This document shows positions 1 to 7,824 of a stretch of 64,000 bases of DNA, piece after piece. Within the stretch, counting starts at the first letter, position 1. Each line of letters starts with the position of its first letter. The notes below the pieces were generated by a model that did no database searches, was not told the origin of the DNA, and was given only the letters and a program-made list of their open reading frames with translations. Source of the stretch: a virus; the IMG/VR virus record IMGVR_UViG_3300042350_004191, positions 62,001 to 126,000 of that record; one strand, written 5' to 3'. A program made the position numbers and the translations under genes.

Positions 1-921
1 CTTGATGGTTCTTATTATTTTGATGCTCCTTGGACTAGGTGGTTTATAAATTTAGGCAACGGTCCTATATCTGGCACTAATTACGATAGTTTTTTTGAAA
101 TATATGTTTATCCGAATGAAATTAAAAAAATAAACTATAATGGAACTTCTTATTCTGTACTAGAATCATACAATTTAAGCAATTCCCAACAAATAGCTGT
201 AAAAGTTAATACACTTGAACAAAACTTAAGTTCATTGGCAGATCCTCCAAATTATATTCAACCAAGTGCTACATTAACTAATTTTAGTGGAACACCATTT
301 GAAGTTGGACAAACAGTTACACAAACATTAACTTTAGATTGGACTCAAGGAAGTGCTGGTAGTTTTACAACAGGCACATTTTCTAGAAATGGTTCGGTTA
401 TATTAACCAATACTGTTTTACCTTCAACATATAATGTTAATGAAATTACAGGAACATCCTCAATAACATATAGAAATACTGTCAATTATAATCAAGGTCC
501 TATATTGAACAATTCATTAGGATATCCCGATCCTACTGGAAGAATTGCTGCTGGTTCTAAATTTATTGAAGTATCTCATCGCGGTTATTATAAAATGTTT
601 TTTGGTAGTGTTCCAACTGGACAAATACCAGCAAACCTTAGAAATTTACCAAGTAATAAATTTGATTTAGCTGGTGCTTCTGGTTCAATAGCACCAACAG
701 AATTTGGGACGATAAGTGCAGTAAACATTGTATTTGTTTTACCAACACCAAGAGTATTAACTTCTGTAATAACAGATTCAAACGAGGATCTTACTTCAAG
801 TTTTACACTTTCACCAACATCCATAACCTTACCAAATGGATCTACATACTCCTATAATTATTACAGACTAACAACAGTTATTCCTTTGGGAATACCGTTT
901 AGAACAATTACCTACGCATGA
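1..921 (+). CDS. Tail fibre or adhesin protein, 5' end cut by the window edge
   Basis: Frame 1 is open from the first base to the stop at 919-921, giving the last 306 residues of a longer protein. No start codon for it lies in the window; a TTG at 235 is inside the frame and is unlikely to be the start. The sequence is rich in Thr, Ser, Asn and Gly and looks all-beta, as expected of a fibre or receptor-binding protein. I recognise no specific domain. It overlaps the next gene by four bases (ATGA), and the following genes are all fibre-like, so it belongs to the same late adhesin operon. The function is inferred from composition and context only. Confidence 0.6.
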   Translation, partial: LDGSYYFDAPWTRWFINLGNGPISGTNYDSFFEIYVYPNEIKKINYNGTSYSVLESYNLSNSQQIAVKVNTLEQNLSSLADPPNYIQPSATLTNFSGTPFEVGQTVTQTLTLDWTQGSAGSFTTGTFSRNGSVILTNTVLPSTYNVNEITGTSSITYRNTVNYNQGPILNNSLGYPDPTGRIAAGSKFIEVSHRGYYKMFFGSVPTGQIPANLRNLPSNKFDLAGASGSIAPTEFGTISAVNIVFVLPTPRVLTSVITDSNEDLTSSFTLSPTSITLPNGSTYSYNYYRLTTVIPLGIPFRTITYA

Positions 922-1589
922 GTTATCCTTTTCCAACATTTCCATTAGTTAAAAGAGTTGGCTTAACCACAGCCGCATCTAATGTTGATGCGCGTTATGG
1001 TCCATGGTTATCTATTAATGATGCATTAACATCATTCAATGCTGGCCTTAGATCAAAAGGTTTGACTGTTGGTATATACACGCCAAATGATAACATAAAC
1101 AGTCCTGTAATAGAATACTGGTGGAAGAGTGGTATAACAGATAATGATTTAATCTTAAAACAGCCTGAAGAAACCAATCAAGGTAAGATTAAAATTTTAT
1201 CTAATAATGAATTTACATTAAGTGCCAGTTCTTTTTCTTCGTTTTTTAAATCAGTTACAAGTTCAAACGATTTTACTTTTTCAAATTTTTTATCAGGTGC
1301 TTCCATAACATTATATGTTTCTGCAAATCATGTAGGTTATTTTAGACATTATGTTCCACAAACGTCTTTTATAGGAAATGCGGGTGAAGGTAATACATTT
1401 TTTACATTTGAAAACAAAATTACAAAATTAACATTACAAAATGTTGGGGATTATTATATAGGTTTAGCTGATCCTGTTTCTTATGATGTTGTTCAAGTAA
1501 CCGCTCCTACGGGTGATAGTATACTTCTAGATGCTTATATTGGTTATCTTAAACTAGAAAATGGATACTATATACTTTTAGACCAGTAA
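918..1589 (+). CDS. Fibre/adhesin protein with phage-fibre N-terminal module
   Basis: This 223-residue protein has near its N-terminus (about residues 23-85) the pattern DARYGPW, then IEYWWKSG, then DLILK. A similar string (DaRyGpy, veYwf.gG, DLvlK) recurs in many phage and prophage tail fibres, where it precedes variable tips. The remainder is beta-rich and ends with an aromatic tail (GYYILLDQ). The start overlaps the upstream stop (ATGA), so translation is probably coupled. It most likely contributes to a host-binding fibre or its tip. No enzymatic motif is visible. Confidence 0.6.
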   Translation: MSYPFPTFPLVKRVGLTTAASNVDARYGPWLSINDALTSFNAGLRSKGLTVGIYTPNDNINSPVIEYWWKSGITDNDLILKQPEETNQGKIKILSNNEFTLSASSFSSFFKSVTSSNDFTFSNFLSGASITLYVSANHVGYFRHYVPQTSFIGNAGEGNTFFTFENKITKLTLQNVGDYYIGLADPVSYDVVQVTAPTGDSILLDAYIGYLKLENGYYILLDQ

Positions 1590-1601
1590 GTAATTAGATA
1601 T

Positions 1602-2294
1602 ATGGCTGATTTAAGAATATCGCAATTGAATCAAGTGGTAACACCCACTTTAAATGATATATTTCCTGTTGTAAATTCTGCGGAAACCAAAAGAATAACT
1701 TTTGGTAATATTAATAATTCATTGCCAACTACCACCTTTGTCAGGGCCAATTCTGGTATATGGAACAAAACTTTAGATTCAGCAAGAATGGAAATAAACG
1801 GAAATGTAGGTATAGGAAATACGCTTAATAATGTTGAATATATTGTTAATTGGAACAGTTTAACTTATCAAACTAATAGTGGTGTAATCGAAGCCGACAT
1901 AACAAATGATAATATGATCATAAAAGAAACTGGTAACTATTTGGTAAGTGCCAGATATTCCAGCTATGACCTAACAGATGATACCGACAGCTTAAGAATA
2001 AGAATAAGGGGAGCATTTAATTCTCCTATAACCACAATAAGCAGTGGAATTTTATTAGAAACATTACAAGAAAGTTTTATAAACATGGATTCGGGAATAT
2101 TTGGAACAAATGTTAATGGAAGAGCATCTGTCTGTGGAACTGTTGTTTTAAGAATTACACAAGTTCCTTATTATTTGGCTGCTACCATATTACATAGAGG
2201 AGGCTCTGCTATAGGCGGAACTACTGGTTATCCTGTATTTGAAAACTCTTTAGGTTCACAGCCATATTTTACTATACAAAGATTAACATACTAA
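1602..2294 (+). CDS. Adhesin with shared N-terminal docking tag and C1q/TNF-like C-terminal domain
   Basis: The 230-residue protein opens with MADLRISQLNQ, then NDIFPVVNS and KRITFGNI, the short tag found at the start of many phage fibres and repeated in this window at 36141, 38470 and 49689. Residues about 65-230 form a beta-sandwich-like domain clearly related to the C-terminal half of the protein at 3753-4547. Both contain VxWNS or IxWNS, a GxYxxxxRYxSYxL stretch followed by LRIR, YYxxATxLHxGG, and GYPVFxNxxGxQPY. Such domains usually form trimeric tips, which is an inference here. The gene starts 12 bases after its neighbour and has no Shine-Dalgarno sequence. Confidence 0.65.
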   Translation: MADLRISQLNQVVTPTLNDIFPVVNSAETKRITFGNINNSLPTTTFVRANSGIWNKTLDSARMEINGNVGIGNTLNNVEYIVNWNSLTYQTNSGVIEADITNDNMIIKETGNYLVSARYSSYDLTDDTDSLRIRIRGAFNSPITTISSGILLETLQESFINMDSGIFGTNVNGRASVCGTVVLRITQVPYYLAATILHRGGSAIGGTTGYPVFENSLGSQPYFTIQRLTY

Positions 2295-2295
2295 T

Positions 2296-2505
2296 ATGAA
2301 ATACTATATTTTAATAAATCCGTTTACATTTAAACCTATACAGTTTTCAACTTTTATAGACGAAGACTTTACCGTTGCGAATATACCTGAAGAAATTACT
2401 AGCAATACTGTAATTGAAAGTAAAAAAGCTTTATGTATCGAAAGTGAGTATGATCCTACTTTAATGGAAAAAACTTACGACCCTGAAACAGGAACATTTA
2501 ATTAA
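2296..2505 (+). CDS. Small 69-residue fibre-associated protein
   Basis: A short protein beginning one base after the preceding stop. It aligns by eye with the 69-residue protein at 43647-43856: both start K/T-YY, both carry a Cys about 25 residues from the end, then EY-x-P, then K-x-YD-x-E-[ST]-x-[ST]-F at the C-terminus. Both follow directly downstream of a fibre gene. The YDPETGTF ending also resembles C-termini of small phage proteins annotated as fibre assembly or tail proteins. The role is unknown; a fibre chaperone or a small structural partner would fit. Confidence 0.6.
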   Translation: MKYYILINPFTFKPIQFSTFIDEDFTVANIPEEITSNTVIESKKALCIESEYDPTLMEKTYDPETGTFN

Positions 2506-2507
2506 AA

Positions 2508-3740
2508 ATGGCACTAGATTTCGAGATTTATGGCAAAACAATTCAGTCCAAAGACATTCGATATGAAAATGTCAATCTTTTGGAATCTGAAGATTTTGGA
2601 AATTTCGTAGATGTCAGTCAGTTTGATACATTAAGTGCTGATTTAAAAACGAATTATTTTCCAACTTCTGGTGGTAGATTAATTGGCGATTTAATAGTAA
2701 CAGGTAATTTAAGTTTATCTGGTAATTTTAATCATAGACTTAATAGAATAGATATTACAACACCAATAATAAACCTAGAATCAAATAGAATTTATAATGT
2801 TGATACGACAGTTAATTCAATAACCGGACTATTACCACAAAATCCTATAATAGGAGATGAAATAGAATTTTTAGATACCAGAGGAAAATGGGACACGAAT
2901 CCTTTTTATGTAAGAAGTGGAAATCTAAGAATAGAAAAACTTAGTTCAGAAGATTTAATATGTGAAATAAAATATGGAAACTTTAAATTGAATTATGTTG
3001 ATCCTTTGAATTATGGTTGGAAAATTACCACATTCACAAACACAGTCACATCTGGGTATACAACTACAGGTTCACAACTTATACCAGCCCCGTCTGATCC
3101 TTTTGCTAGTTTTGTTAATTTATTATTGCGTATGGAGGGATCTAACGGATCAACGACTTTTGCAGATTCTACTACAGCTAATAGAGTCATAACTACAAAC
3201 GGGTCTGCACAAATTAGCACAGCAGAAAAAAGATTTGGTGATAGTTCAGCACTATTTAATGGTACAAATTCATTTTTATCGACAAATATCCCTGCTTTTT
3301 TTAGTAATGATTTTACGATTGAAGGTTGGATTTATCCTTTAGTTGATCCTGTAGTCGCAACACCTATTTTTGCTAGTGGAACTTCTGACATACAAGGTAA
3401 TTTTATAGTATATATTGAAAATAATCGTTTAAAATTTTACGCAAGTAATCAGGTTGTATTTAATGGTGGTATTTCACCATTAATATTTAATAACCAATGG
3501 ACATATATAGCAGTCGTTAAAGAGTTTAGTTTATATAATTTTTATGTAAACAATGCATTTATAGGATCTGTAAATGGAATCTTTAATCATCTAAATAGTA
3601 CTTTTAAAGTTGGTGATGGTTATGGTGGAATAAGATTTTTTAATGGCTATATAGACGAAGTAAGAGTGACTAGAGCCGTGGCTAGATACTCTATTTCTAA
3701 TAACACTTTTCCTACTTTGATTCGCTTTCCTTATCCATAA
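2508..3740 (+). CDS. Fibre protein with C-terminal LamG/concanavalin-like domain
   Basis: In this 410-residue protein, residues about 60-78 carry the fibre-type string DLIVTGNLSLSGNF, related to modules at 24263 and 60755. From about residue 200 to the end is a LamG-like jelly roll: LLLRMEGSNG, then FGDSSALFNG, then FTIEGWIYP, then QWTYIAVVK, and the closing strand GYIDEVRVTRAVARY. This is the canonical order for the laminin-G-3/concanavalin fold, which commonly binds glycans. It is therefore a strong candidate host-surface carbohydrate binder. The gene lies two bases downstream of the 69-residue gene in the same operon. Confidence 0.75.
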   Translation: MALDFEIYGKTIQSKDIRYENVNLLESEDFGNFVDVSQFDTLSADLKTNYFPTSGGRLIGDLIVTGNLSLSGNFNHRLNRIDITTPIINLESNRIYNVDTTVNSITGLLPQNPIIGDEIEFLDTRGKWDTNPFYVRSGNLRIEKLSSEDLICEIKYGNFKLNYVDPLNYGWKITTFTNTVTSGYTTTGSQLIPAPSDPFASFVNLLLRMEGSNGSTTFADSTTANRVITTNGSAQISTAEKRFGDSSALFNGTNSFLSTNIPAFFSNDFTIEGWIYPLVDPVVATPIFASGTSDIQGNFIVYIENNRLKFYASNQVVFNGGISPLIFNNQWTYIAVVKEFSLYNFYVNNAFIGSVNGIFNHLNSTFKVGDGYGGIRFFNGYIDEVRVTRAVARYSISNNTFPTLIRFPYP

Positions 3741-3752
3741 AATTTTTTATAT

Positions 3753-4547
3753 ATGATTAATTTACGGGATTATTATTATACAACGCAATTCATGGGTGCA
3801 ACGGCTAATAGAGTCGGTGTAGCTGGTTTTGTTCCTACTGCTTATCCACAAGATGCATTAAAATTTTTAAGAGGAGATGGTACATGGCAAAATGCTGGTG
3901 GTGGTTCTACAGGAGCTACAGGTATAACTGGTGCTACAGGTCCGATTGGTGCTACGGGATTAACTGGTATGGGAGCTACTGGACAAACAGGAATAACTGG
4001 TCCAACAGGTCCAGCGGGTAGTGATGATCCTTATTTTGGATTAAGAATAAATGGAAATTTTGGACTAACAAACACTACAAACGGTATTGAATCTATAATT
4101 CAATGGAACAGTAGTTATATGAATAATTCGGTTAATGCTGTATTTGGCAGTATTAATACTAGAAATTTCGAGATATATCAAAGCGGTTTATATAACATAG
4201 AAGTTCGATATGCATCTTATAACTTAGTAGATGCTGGTGATTTTTTGAGAATACGTTTGTATGGAAGCACTAGTGTAATAACTAATGCTAATTTAAATAC
4301 AGCAACTTTGTTACACACACTAGATCATGGGTTTGTTGATACCACAGGACCTGGTGAATCTTTTAAACAGGGATCTGTTACCTTAACTCTTGGACCAGCT
4401 ATCGGTGGCCCTTATTATATAGTGGCAACATGTTTACATGGTGGAGCTAACGGTGGTAATGGAAATCAAGGATATCCAGTATTTGATAATGTTTGGGGAA
4501 ATCAACCTTATATGATTGTAAGAAGAGTGTCAGGTCCTTCTATTTAA
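3753..4547 (+). CDS. Collagen-like adhesin with C1q/TNF-like tip
   Basis: Three parts are visible in this 264-residue protein. The N-terminal part contains LKFLRGDGTWQN (about residues 38-49), a linker motif common in phage fibres. Residues about 52-90 are Gly-x-Thr/Gly-x-Ala triplets ([16 protein letters not shown]), a short collagen-like stalk. The rest is a C-terminal domain paralogous to the protein at 1602-2294. The expected product is a trimeric, stalked receptor-binding protein. It is the last gene of the left adhesin cassette; a GATAAATA element separates it from the head genes. Confidence 0.7.
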   Translation: MINLRDYYYTTQFMGATANRVGVAGFVPTAYPQDALKFLRGDGTWQNAGGGSTGATGITGATGPIGATGLTGMGATGQTGITGPTGPAGSDDPYFGLRINGNFGLTNTTNGIESIIQWNSSYMNNSVNAVFGSINTRNFEIYQSGLYNIEVRYASYNLVDAGDFLRIRLYGSTSVITNANLNTATLLHTLDHGFVDTTGPGESFKQGSVTLTLGPAIGGPYYIVATCLHGGANGGNGNQGYPVFDNVWGNQPYMIVRRVSGPSI

Positions 4548-4558
4548 CAAAATTAAAA

Positions 4559-4568
4559 GATAAATAAT
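4559..4568 (+). promoter_or_regulatory. T4-late-like promoter element upstream of the neck gene
   Basis: GATAAATAAT stands 15 bases before the ATG at 4574. It matches the T4 late consensus TATAAATA at seven of eight positions, and the same 10-mer recurs at 36127 and, reversed, at 59376. No -35 element is needed for T4-type late promoters. If the start site lies about 13 bases from the element's first base, the leader would be only about two bases. Confidence 0.5.
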
Positions 4569-4573
4569 ATACA

Positions 4574-5458
4574 ATGAATCCTGTTTTACCAAATCTATTT
4601 CATGGAAGCACAACTTTTAATTCTAAAATAAAAAGTTATGACCATTTAGCTCAAAGAGTTCGTAGAGCATTAGGAGAACCACTCGTAGAAGTCGAGGTTA
4701 GTAGTGAACAAATGTATGAAAATATAGATATTGCTTGTGAATATTTTACAAAATTCGGAGGTACTACTGAGGAATATCTAGTTTTTAGATCCGACCTTTA
4801 TGAACCAGGTATTGGTTTACGGATGGACAAGCTCTTTAGCGTTACACCTGAAATGTATAATGCTAACAGAAAAGACGAAACTACAAATGCTTCTTTAAGT
4901 GCTTCATATGATTTTGATATGGACGAATATCGTAAGGTCGTGGATGTGTTTTCTTTTGCTGAAGGTAACAATTCGGGGGTCAACACACTTTTTACAATCG
5001 AACATACAATTGCACAACAAGCATATTTTGGACATCTTCTAGGAAACGTAGGATATGATCTAATAACATGGCACGCTCTTAAAGAATGGTTAGATACAAG
5101 AGACAAACTTTTGGCACTCAGACCATATTTTAGATTTTCACCCGAATCACAATATTTAAAATTAATTCCTGAACCATCCAAACAACAAGTGTATTATGGA
5201 TTAATTGGTTGTCATGTCCAAAAACCAATCCGTGACATAGTAAGTCAATTGTGGGTTTATCGTTATACTTTAGCATTGGCTAAAATAACATTAGGTCATG
5301 TCAGAGGAAAATATGCTGGTACAAATTTATTTGGTAATCAAACAGTCAATTATACTGATATGATGAGTCAGGGTCTTGCTGAAAAAGAGAAGTTAGAACA
5401 AGAAATAACCACTGACCTTATTGATCGTGAGCCAATAACCGCATTTTTTGTTGGATGA
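4574..5458 (+). CDS. gp13: Neck protein, T4 gp13-like
   Basis: This 294-residue protein has the layout of gp13-type neck/head-closure proteins of T4-like phages (T4 gp13 is about 309 residues). An early segment RALGEPLVEVEV is followed by EQMYENIDIACEYF. Then come KEWLDTRD and RPYFRFSPESQYLKLIPEP, a YYGLIGC strand, WVYRYTLALAKITLG with RGKYAGTNLFG, and a terminal TAFFVG. These proteins join the portal vertex to the tail after DNA packaging. It is followed by the gp4-like gene with a four-base overlap (ATGA) and then the head-assembly genes, which supports the assignment. Confidence 0.7.
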   Translation: MNPVLPNLFHGSTTFNSKIKSYDHLAQRVRRALGEPLVEVEVSSEQMYENIDIACEYFTKFGGTTEEYLVFRSDLYEPGIGLRMDKLFSVTPEMYNANRKDETTNASLSASYDFDMDEYRKVVDVFSFAEGNNSGVNTLFTIEHTIAQQAYFGHLLGNVGYDLITWHALKEWLDTRDKLLALRPYFRFSPESQYLKLIPEPSKQQVYYGLIGCHVQKPIRDIVSQLWVYRYTLALAKITLGHVRGKYAGTNLFGNQTVNYTDMMSQGLAEKEKLEQEITTDLIDREPITAFFVG

Positions 5459-5925
5459 TAAAACCTGTATTAGTTAAGAAAAATAAAAATTATAAACAAG
5501 GAAGATTCAATCCATTAAATCCTCACAAGTATAAAGGTACTCTTCCAATTTATTATCGTTCTAAATTAGAACTAAGTGCTATGAGAATGTTGGATAAAAA
5601 TCCTAATATTCTTACATGGGGATCTGAATCTGTTGTCATACCATACCTTTCTCCTCTAGATAATCGTATTCATAGATATTTTGTTGATCTTGTTGCGATG
5701 CTAAAAGAGTCGAATGGTAATATAAAAAAATTATTAATCGAAGTAAAACCATTTAAACAAACACAAAGACCTATGTTTAGTAATGCAAAGTCTCAAAAGA
5801 CTGTTTTATATGAAAATACACAGTATGCTATGAATATGGCAAAGTTTGATGCAGCCAAACAATGGTGTGCAAAAAAAAATTTTACATTTATTATACTAAC
5901 AGAGAAGGAAATTACATCAAAGTAG
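5455..5925 (+). CDS. gp4: Head completion nuclease-like protein, T4 gp4-like
   Basis: The 156-residue length matches T4 gp4 (about 150). The visible core is YRSKLELSAMRML, then SVVIPYLSPLD, then RYFVDLVAML, then LLIEVKPFKQT. The Glu, the Asp of FVDLV and the Glu/Lys of IEVK form the spacing of a PD-(D/E)xK nuclease active site, as in TnsA-like and gp4 head-completion proteins. In T4-like phages this protein acts at the head vertex before tail joining. The start overlaps the neck gene stop (ATGA), implying coupled synthesis. Confidence 0.72.
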   Translation: MIKPVLVKKNKNYKQGRFNPLNPHKYKGTLPIYYRSKLELSAMRMLDKNPNILTWGSESVVIPYLSPLDNRIHRYFVDLVAMLKESNGNIKKLLIEVKPFKQTQRPMFSNAKSQKTVLYENTQYAMNMAKFDAAKQWCAKKNFTFIILTEKEITSK

Positions 5926-5943
5926 TGTAAATAATATTATAAC
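5926..5943 (+). promoter_or_regulatory. Late-promoter-like element before the protease gene
   Basis: The junction contains GTAAATAATATTATA just after the stop of the gp4-like gene. Nearly the same string (GTAAATA, then a T-rich TTATA) recurs in the next two junctions, at 6619 and 6847, so the three head-gene junctions share one element. It resembles the T4 late box with G in the first position. Confidence 0.4.
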
Positions 5944-5950
5944 ATAATAT

Positions 5951-6622
5951 ATGCAAAACCAAGCTTATCGCCTTCTTGTGGAAGAACCAACGTATGAAAT
6001 ACAATACTTGGTTGAAGAAAAGAATCGTAATTCACCTTCTAATCTTTATATTCATGGACCGTTCTTAATGGCAAATGAAGCAAACAAAAACAGACGCATA
6101 TATCCATTAGAAGAAATGGTTAAAGAAGTTGATAGATATTCTTCTGAGATGATCAAGGGTAATCGTGCTACAGGTGAATTAAACCATCCACAATCTCCTG
6201 AGATTAATCTTGAGAGAATCTGTCATATGGTGACAGAATTAAAACAAAACGGAAATATCTTTGAGGGTAAGTCAAGAATTCTTTCTACACCTATGGGTCA
6301 GATTGTTAGATCACTTATTCTCGATGGTGTTAAATTAGGCGTTTCTTCAAGAGCACTTGGTAGATTGGATGCTTCTGGTGAATATAATAAAGTTTCAGAT
6401 TTTAGATTAGTTGCTGTGGATGTTGTTGCTGATCCTTCTGTTCCTACAGCATTTGTAAATGGTATCCTTGAATCTAAACAATGGATTCTTTCCGAAAATG
6501 GCAACTTTGAACCATTATTTGATGCATTTGAGAAAAAGATAAGTAATCTTCCAAAAACAAATAAAGATCTATATTTAAAAGAACAAGTGATTGCATTCAT
6601 TAATGCACTCAAAAAAATGTAA
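5951..6622 (+). CDS. gp21: Prohead core protease, T4 gp21-like (S80 type)
   Basis: At 223 residues it is close to T4 gp21 (212). The two catalytic signatures of the herpesvirus-assemblin-like fold are present: the His in GELNHPQSPEIN (about residues 76-87) and the Ser in LGVSSRALG (about residues 134-142), followed by RLVAVDVVADPSVPTAFV. It would be built into the prohead core and cleave scaffold, capsid and internal proteins after short [LI]-x-E sites once assembly is complete. Its position just before the scaffold and capsid genes is the usual one. No Shine-Dalgarno sequence is visible. Confidence 0.88.
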   Translation: MQNQAYRLLVEEPTYEIQYLVEEKNRNSPSNLYIHGPFLMANEANKNRRIYPLEEMVKEVDRYSSEMIKGNRATGELNHPQSPEINLERICHMVTELKQNGNIFEGKSRILSTPMGQIVRSLILDGVKLGVSSRALGRLDASGEYNKVSDFRLVAVDVVADPSVPTAFVNGILESKQWILSENGNFEPLFDAFEKKISNLPKTNKDLYLKEQVIAFINALKKM

Positions 6623-6633
6623 ATAGTATTATA
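6619..6633 (+). promoter_or_regulatory. Late-promoter-like element before the small core gene
   Basis: GTAAATAGTATTATA begins in the final codons of the protease gene and ends on the A of the next ATG. It is the second of three near-identical junction elements in the head operon. A start site about 13 bases from the G would fall at about 6632, giving an essentially leaderless mRNA. Confidence 0.4.
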
Positions 6634-6854
6634 TGAGAAACACAATTTCCAAATTTATCACAGCAATTTGCGAAAAGAATTATTCTTTGGCAGATTCTTT
6701 GTTAAAAGAAATTTTGACAGAAAAAATCAAAGCCAAAGTCAAGACAATAGCAGAAAAAAAAGAATATTGTTGCAACGATTGTAAACGCAAGAAAAAAAAT
6801 AATTCTTGTGGATGCAATAAAAATGATGAAACTGTATCTAGAAAGAGTAAATAG
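6633..6854 (+). CDS. Small prohead core/internal protein with Cys-rich basic tail
   Basis: A 73-residue protein between protease and scaffold, where T4-like phages carry small core proteins (gp67/gp68 type). The N-terminal half (ISKFITAICEKNYSLADSLL) is an amphipathic helix pattern typical of these core proteins. The C-terminal third is strongly basic and holds YCCNDCKRKKKNN followed by SCGC, five cysteines that could bind a metal ion. Assignment to the core is from context and helix pattern; the Cys-rich tail is unusual and could also contact DNA. Confidence 0.6.
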   Translation: MRNTISKFITAICEKNYSLADSLLKEILTEKIKAKVKTIAEKKEYCCNDCKRKKKNNSCGCNKNDETVSRKSK

Positions 6855-6861
6855 TTTTATA
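6847..6861 (+). promoter_or_regulatory. Late-promoter-like element before the scaffold gene
   Basis: GTAAATAGTTTTATA overlaps the stop of the small core gene and ends five bases before the scaffold ATG. It is the third copy of the head-operon junction element. Confidence 0.4.
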
Positions 6862-6865
6862 GCAT

Positions 6866-7753
6866 ATGGATATTTCATCAATTCTTAAAAACTTGGATCA
6901 AAACGTTTTAACAGAAGAAACAGCTTCAGCAATCGCAGAAGCATTTGAAACCGCTGTAAGTGAAAAAGTTACAGCCAAATTAACTTTAGAACTCGAAAGT
7001 GCTTTGTTGAATCAAGACAAAGAACACGCTGATAAATTAAAAAATTTAATCGAGGCTATTGATTTAGATCATACAAACAAACTTAAGGATGTTGTTGATG
7101 CAATCAATGAAAATCATACATTCAAATTAGAACAAATTGTTGAAATGTATAGAAAAGCATTAAATGAAAAAGCTGAAAATTTCAGCAATAAACTCATTAA
7201 TGAGATGAGCAATTATTTAGATCTTTATTTAGAAAAGAATCTTCCTACTACTCAACTCGAAGAGGCTGTTGCAAATACTTATGCAAAAGTTCAATTGGAA
7301 AGAATTAAAGGTCTTTTAAAATTTGATCCTGAAACTATCAATGAAGATGTTAAGAAAGTTCTTGAAACAGGCAATAGCCAAATCAAAGAACTTCAAGAAA
7401 AACTAAATGAATCTCATAATGCAAATAATCAACTTGCTTCTGAGATTGAAATTGCCAAGGCTGCTCTTGTCTTAGAAAAGAAAACCAGAGGGTTTTCTTC
7501 TGCTAAAAGAGAATACTTGACAAAGATCCTTTGTGATAAAACTCCTACGTATATTGAAGAAAATTTCAATTATGTAGTTGAGATGTTTGAAAAAAATGAC
7601 TCCGAAGAAAGGGAAGTTCTTGCTGAACAAGCTAAAAAGTCTTCTTTTTCCAAGGATGTGAAAGTTCCTACAGCAGTAATCAGTGAATCTGTTGTTGAGA
7701 GCAACGAGTTTAACCCAGTTACTGATTATTTAACTGAACTCAAAAGATCTTAA
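6866..7753 (+). CDS. gp22: Prohead scaffold (core) protein, T4 gp22-like
   Basis: The 295-residue, highly charged protein is almost entirely helical. Residues about 50-100 show three related segments (HADKLKNLIEAID, HTNKLKDVVDAIN, HTFKLEQIVEMY) of a coiled coil. The C-terminal part contains TRGFSSAKREYLTKIL and YVVEMFEKNDSEER, the conserved end of gp22-type scaffolds. It would assemble with the capsid protein into the prohead core and then be degraded by the gp21-like protease. An LTEE near residue 15-18 fits a cleavage site. It directly precedes the capsid gene. Confidence 0.82.
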   Translation: MDISSILKNLDQNVLTEETASAIAEAFETAVSEKVTAKLTLELESALLNQDKEHADKLKNLIEAIDLDHTNKLKDVVDAINENHTFKLEQIVEMYRKALNEKAENFSNKLINEMSNYLDLYLEKNLPTTQLEEAVANTYAKVQLERIKGLLKFDPETINEDVKKVLETGNSQIKELQEKLNESHNANNQLASEIEIAKAALVLEKKTRGFSSAKREYLTKILCDKTPTYIEENFNYVVEMFEKNDSEEREVLAEQAKKSSFSKDVKVPTAVISESVVESNEFNPVTDYLTELKRS

Positions 7754-7770
7754 TATAATTTTTAAGTTGT

Positions 7771-7791
7771 AGAAAAGAACGGTTCTTTTCT
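7771..7791 (+). repeat. Perfect inverted repeat between scaffold and capsid genes
   Basis: AGAAAAGAAC and GTTCTTTTCT are exact reverse complements separated by a single G. In RNA this would form a stem of about eight pairs closed by a small loop, followed by only two or three T residues. It could be a partial terminator, an RNA-processing site or a 5' stabiliser that sets capsid output apart from scaffold output. The remaining bases to the capsid ATG are A/G-rich. Confidence 0.5.
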
Positions 7792-7824
7792 AGACGTTAT
7801 CCAAAATAGAAAGAAAAAGCATAT

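Noticed and set aside
235-921. TTG at 235 as the start of the first gene
   Set aside because: The frame is open through position 1, so the gene begins outside the window.
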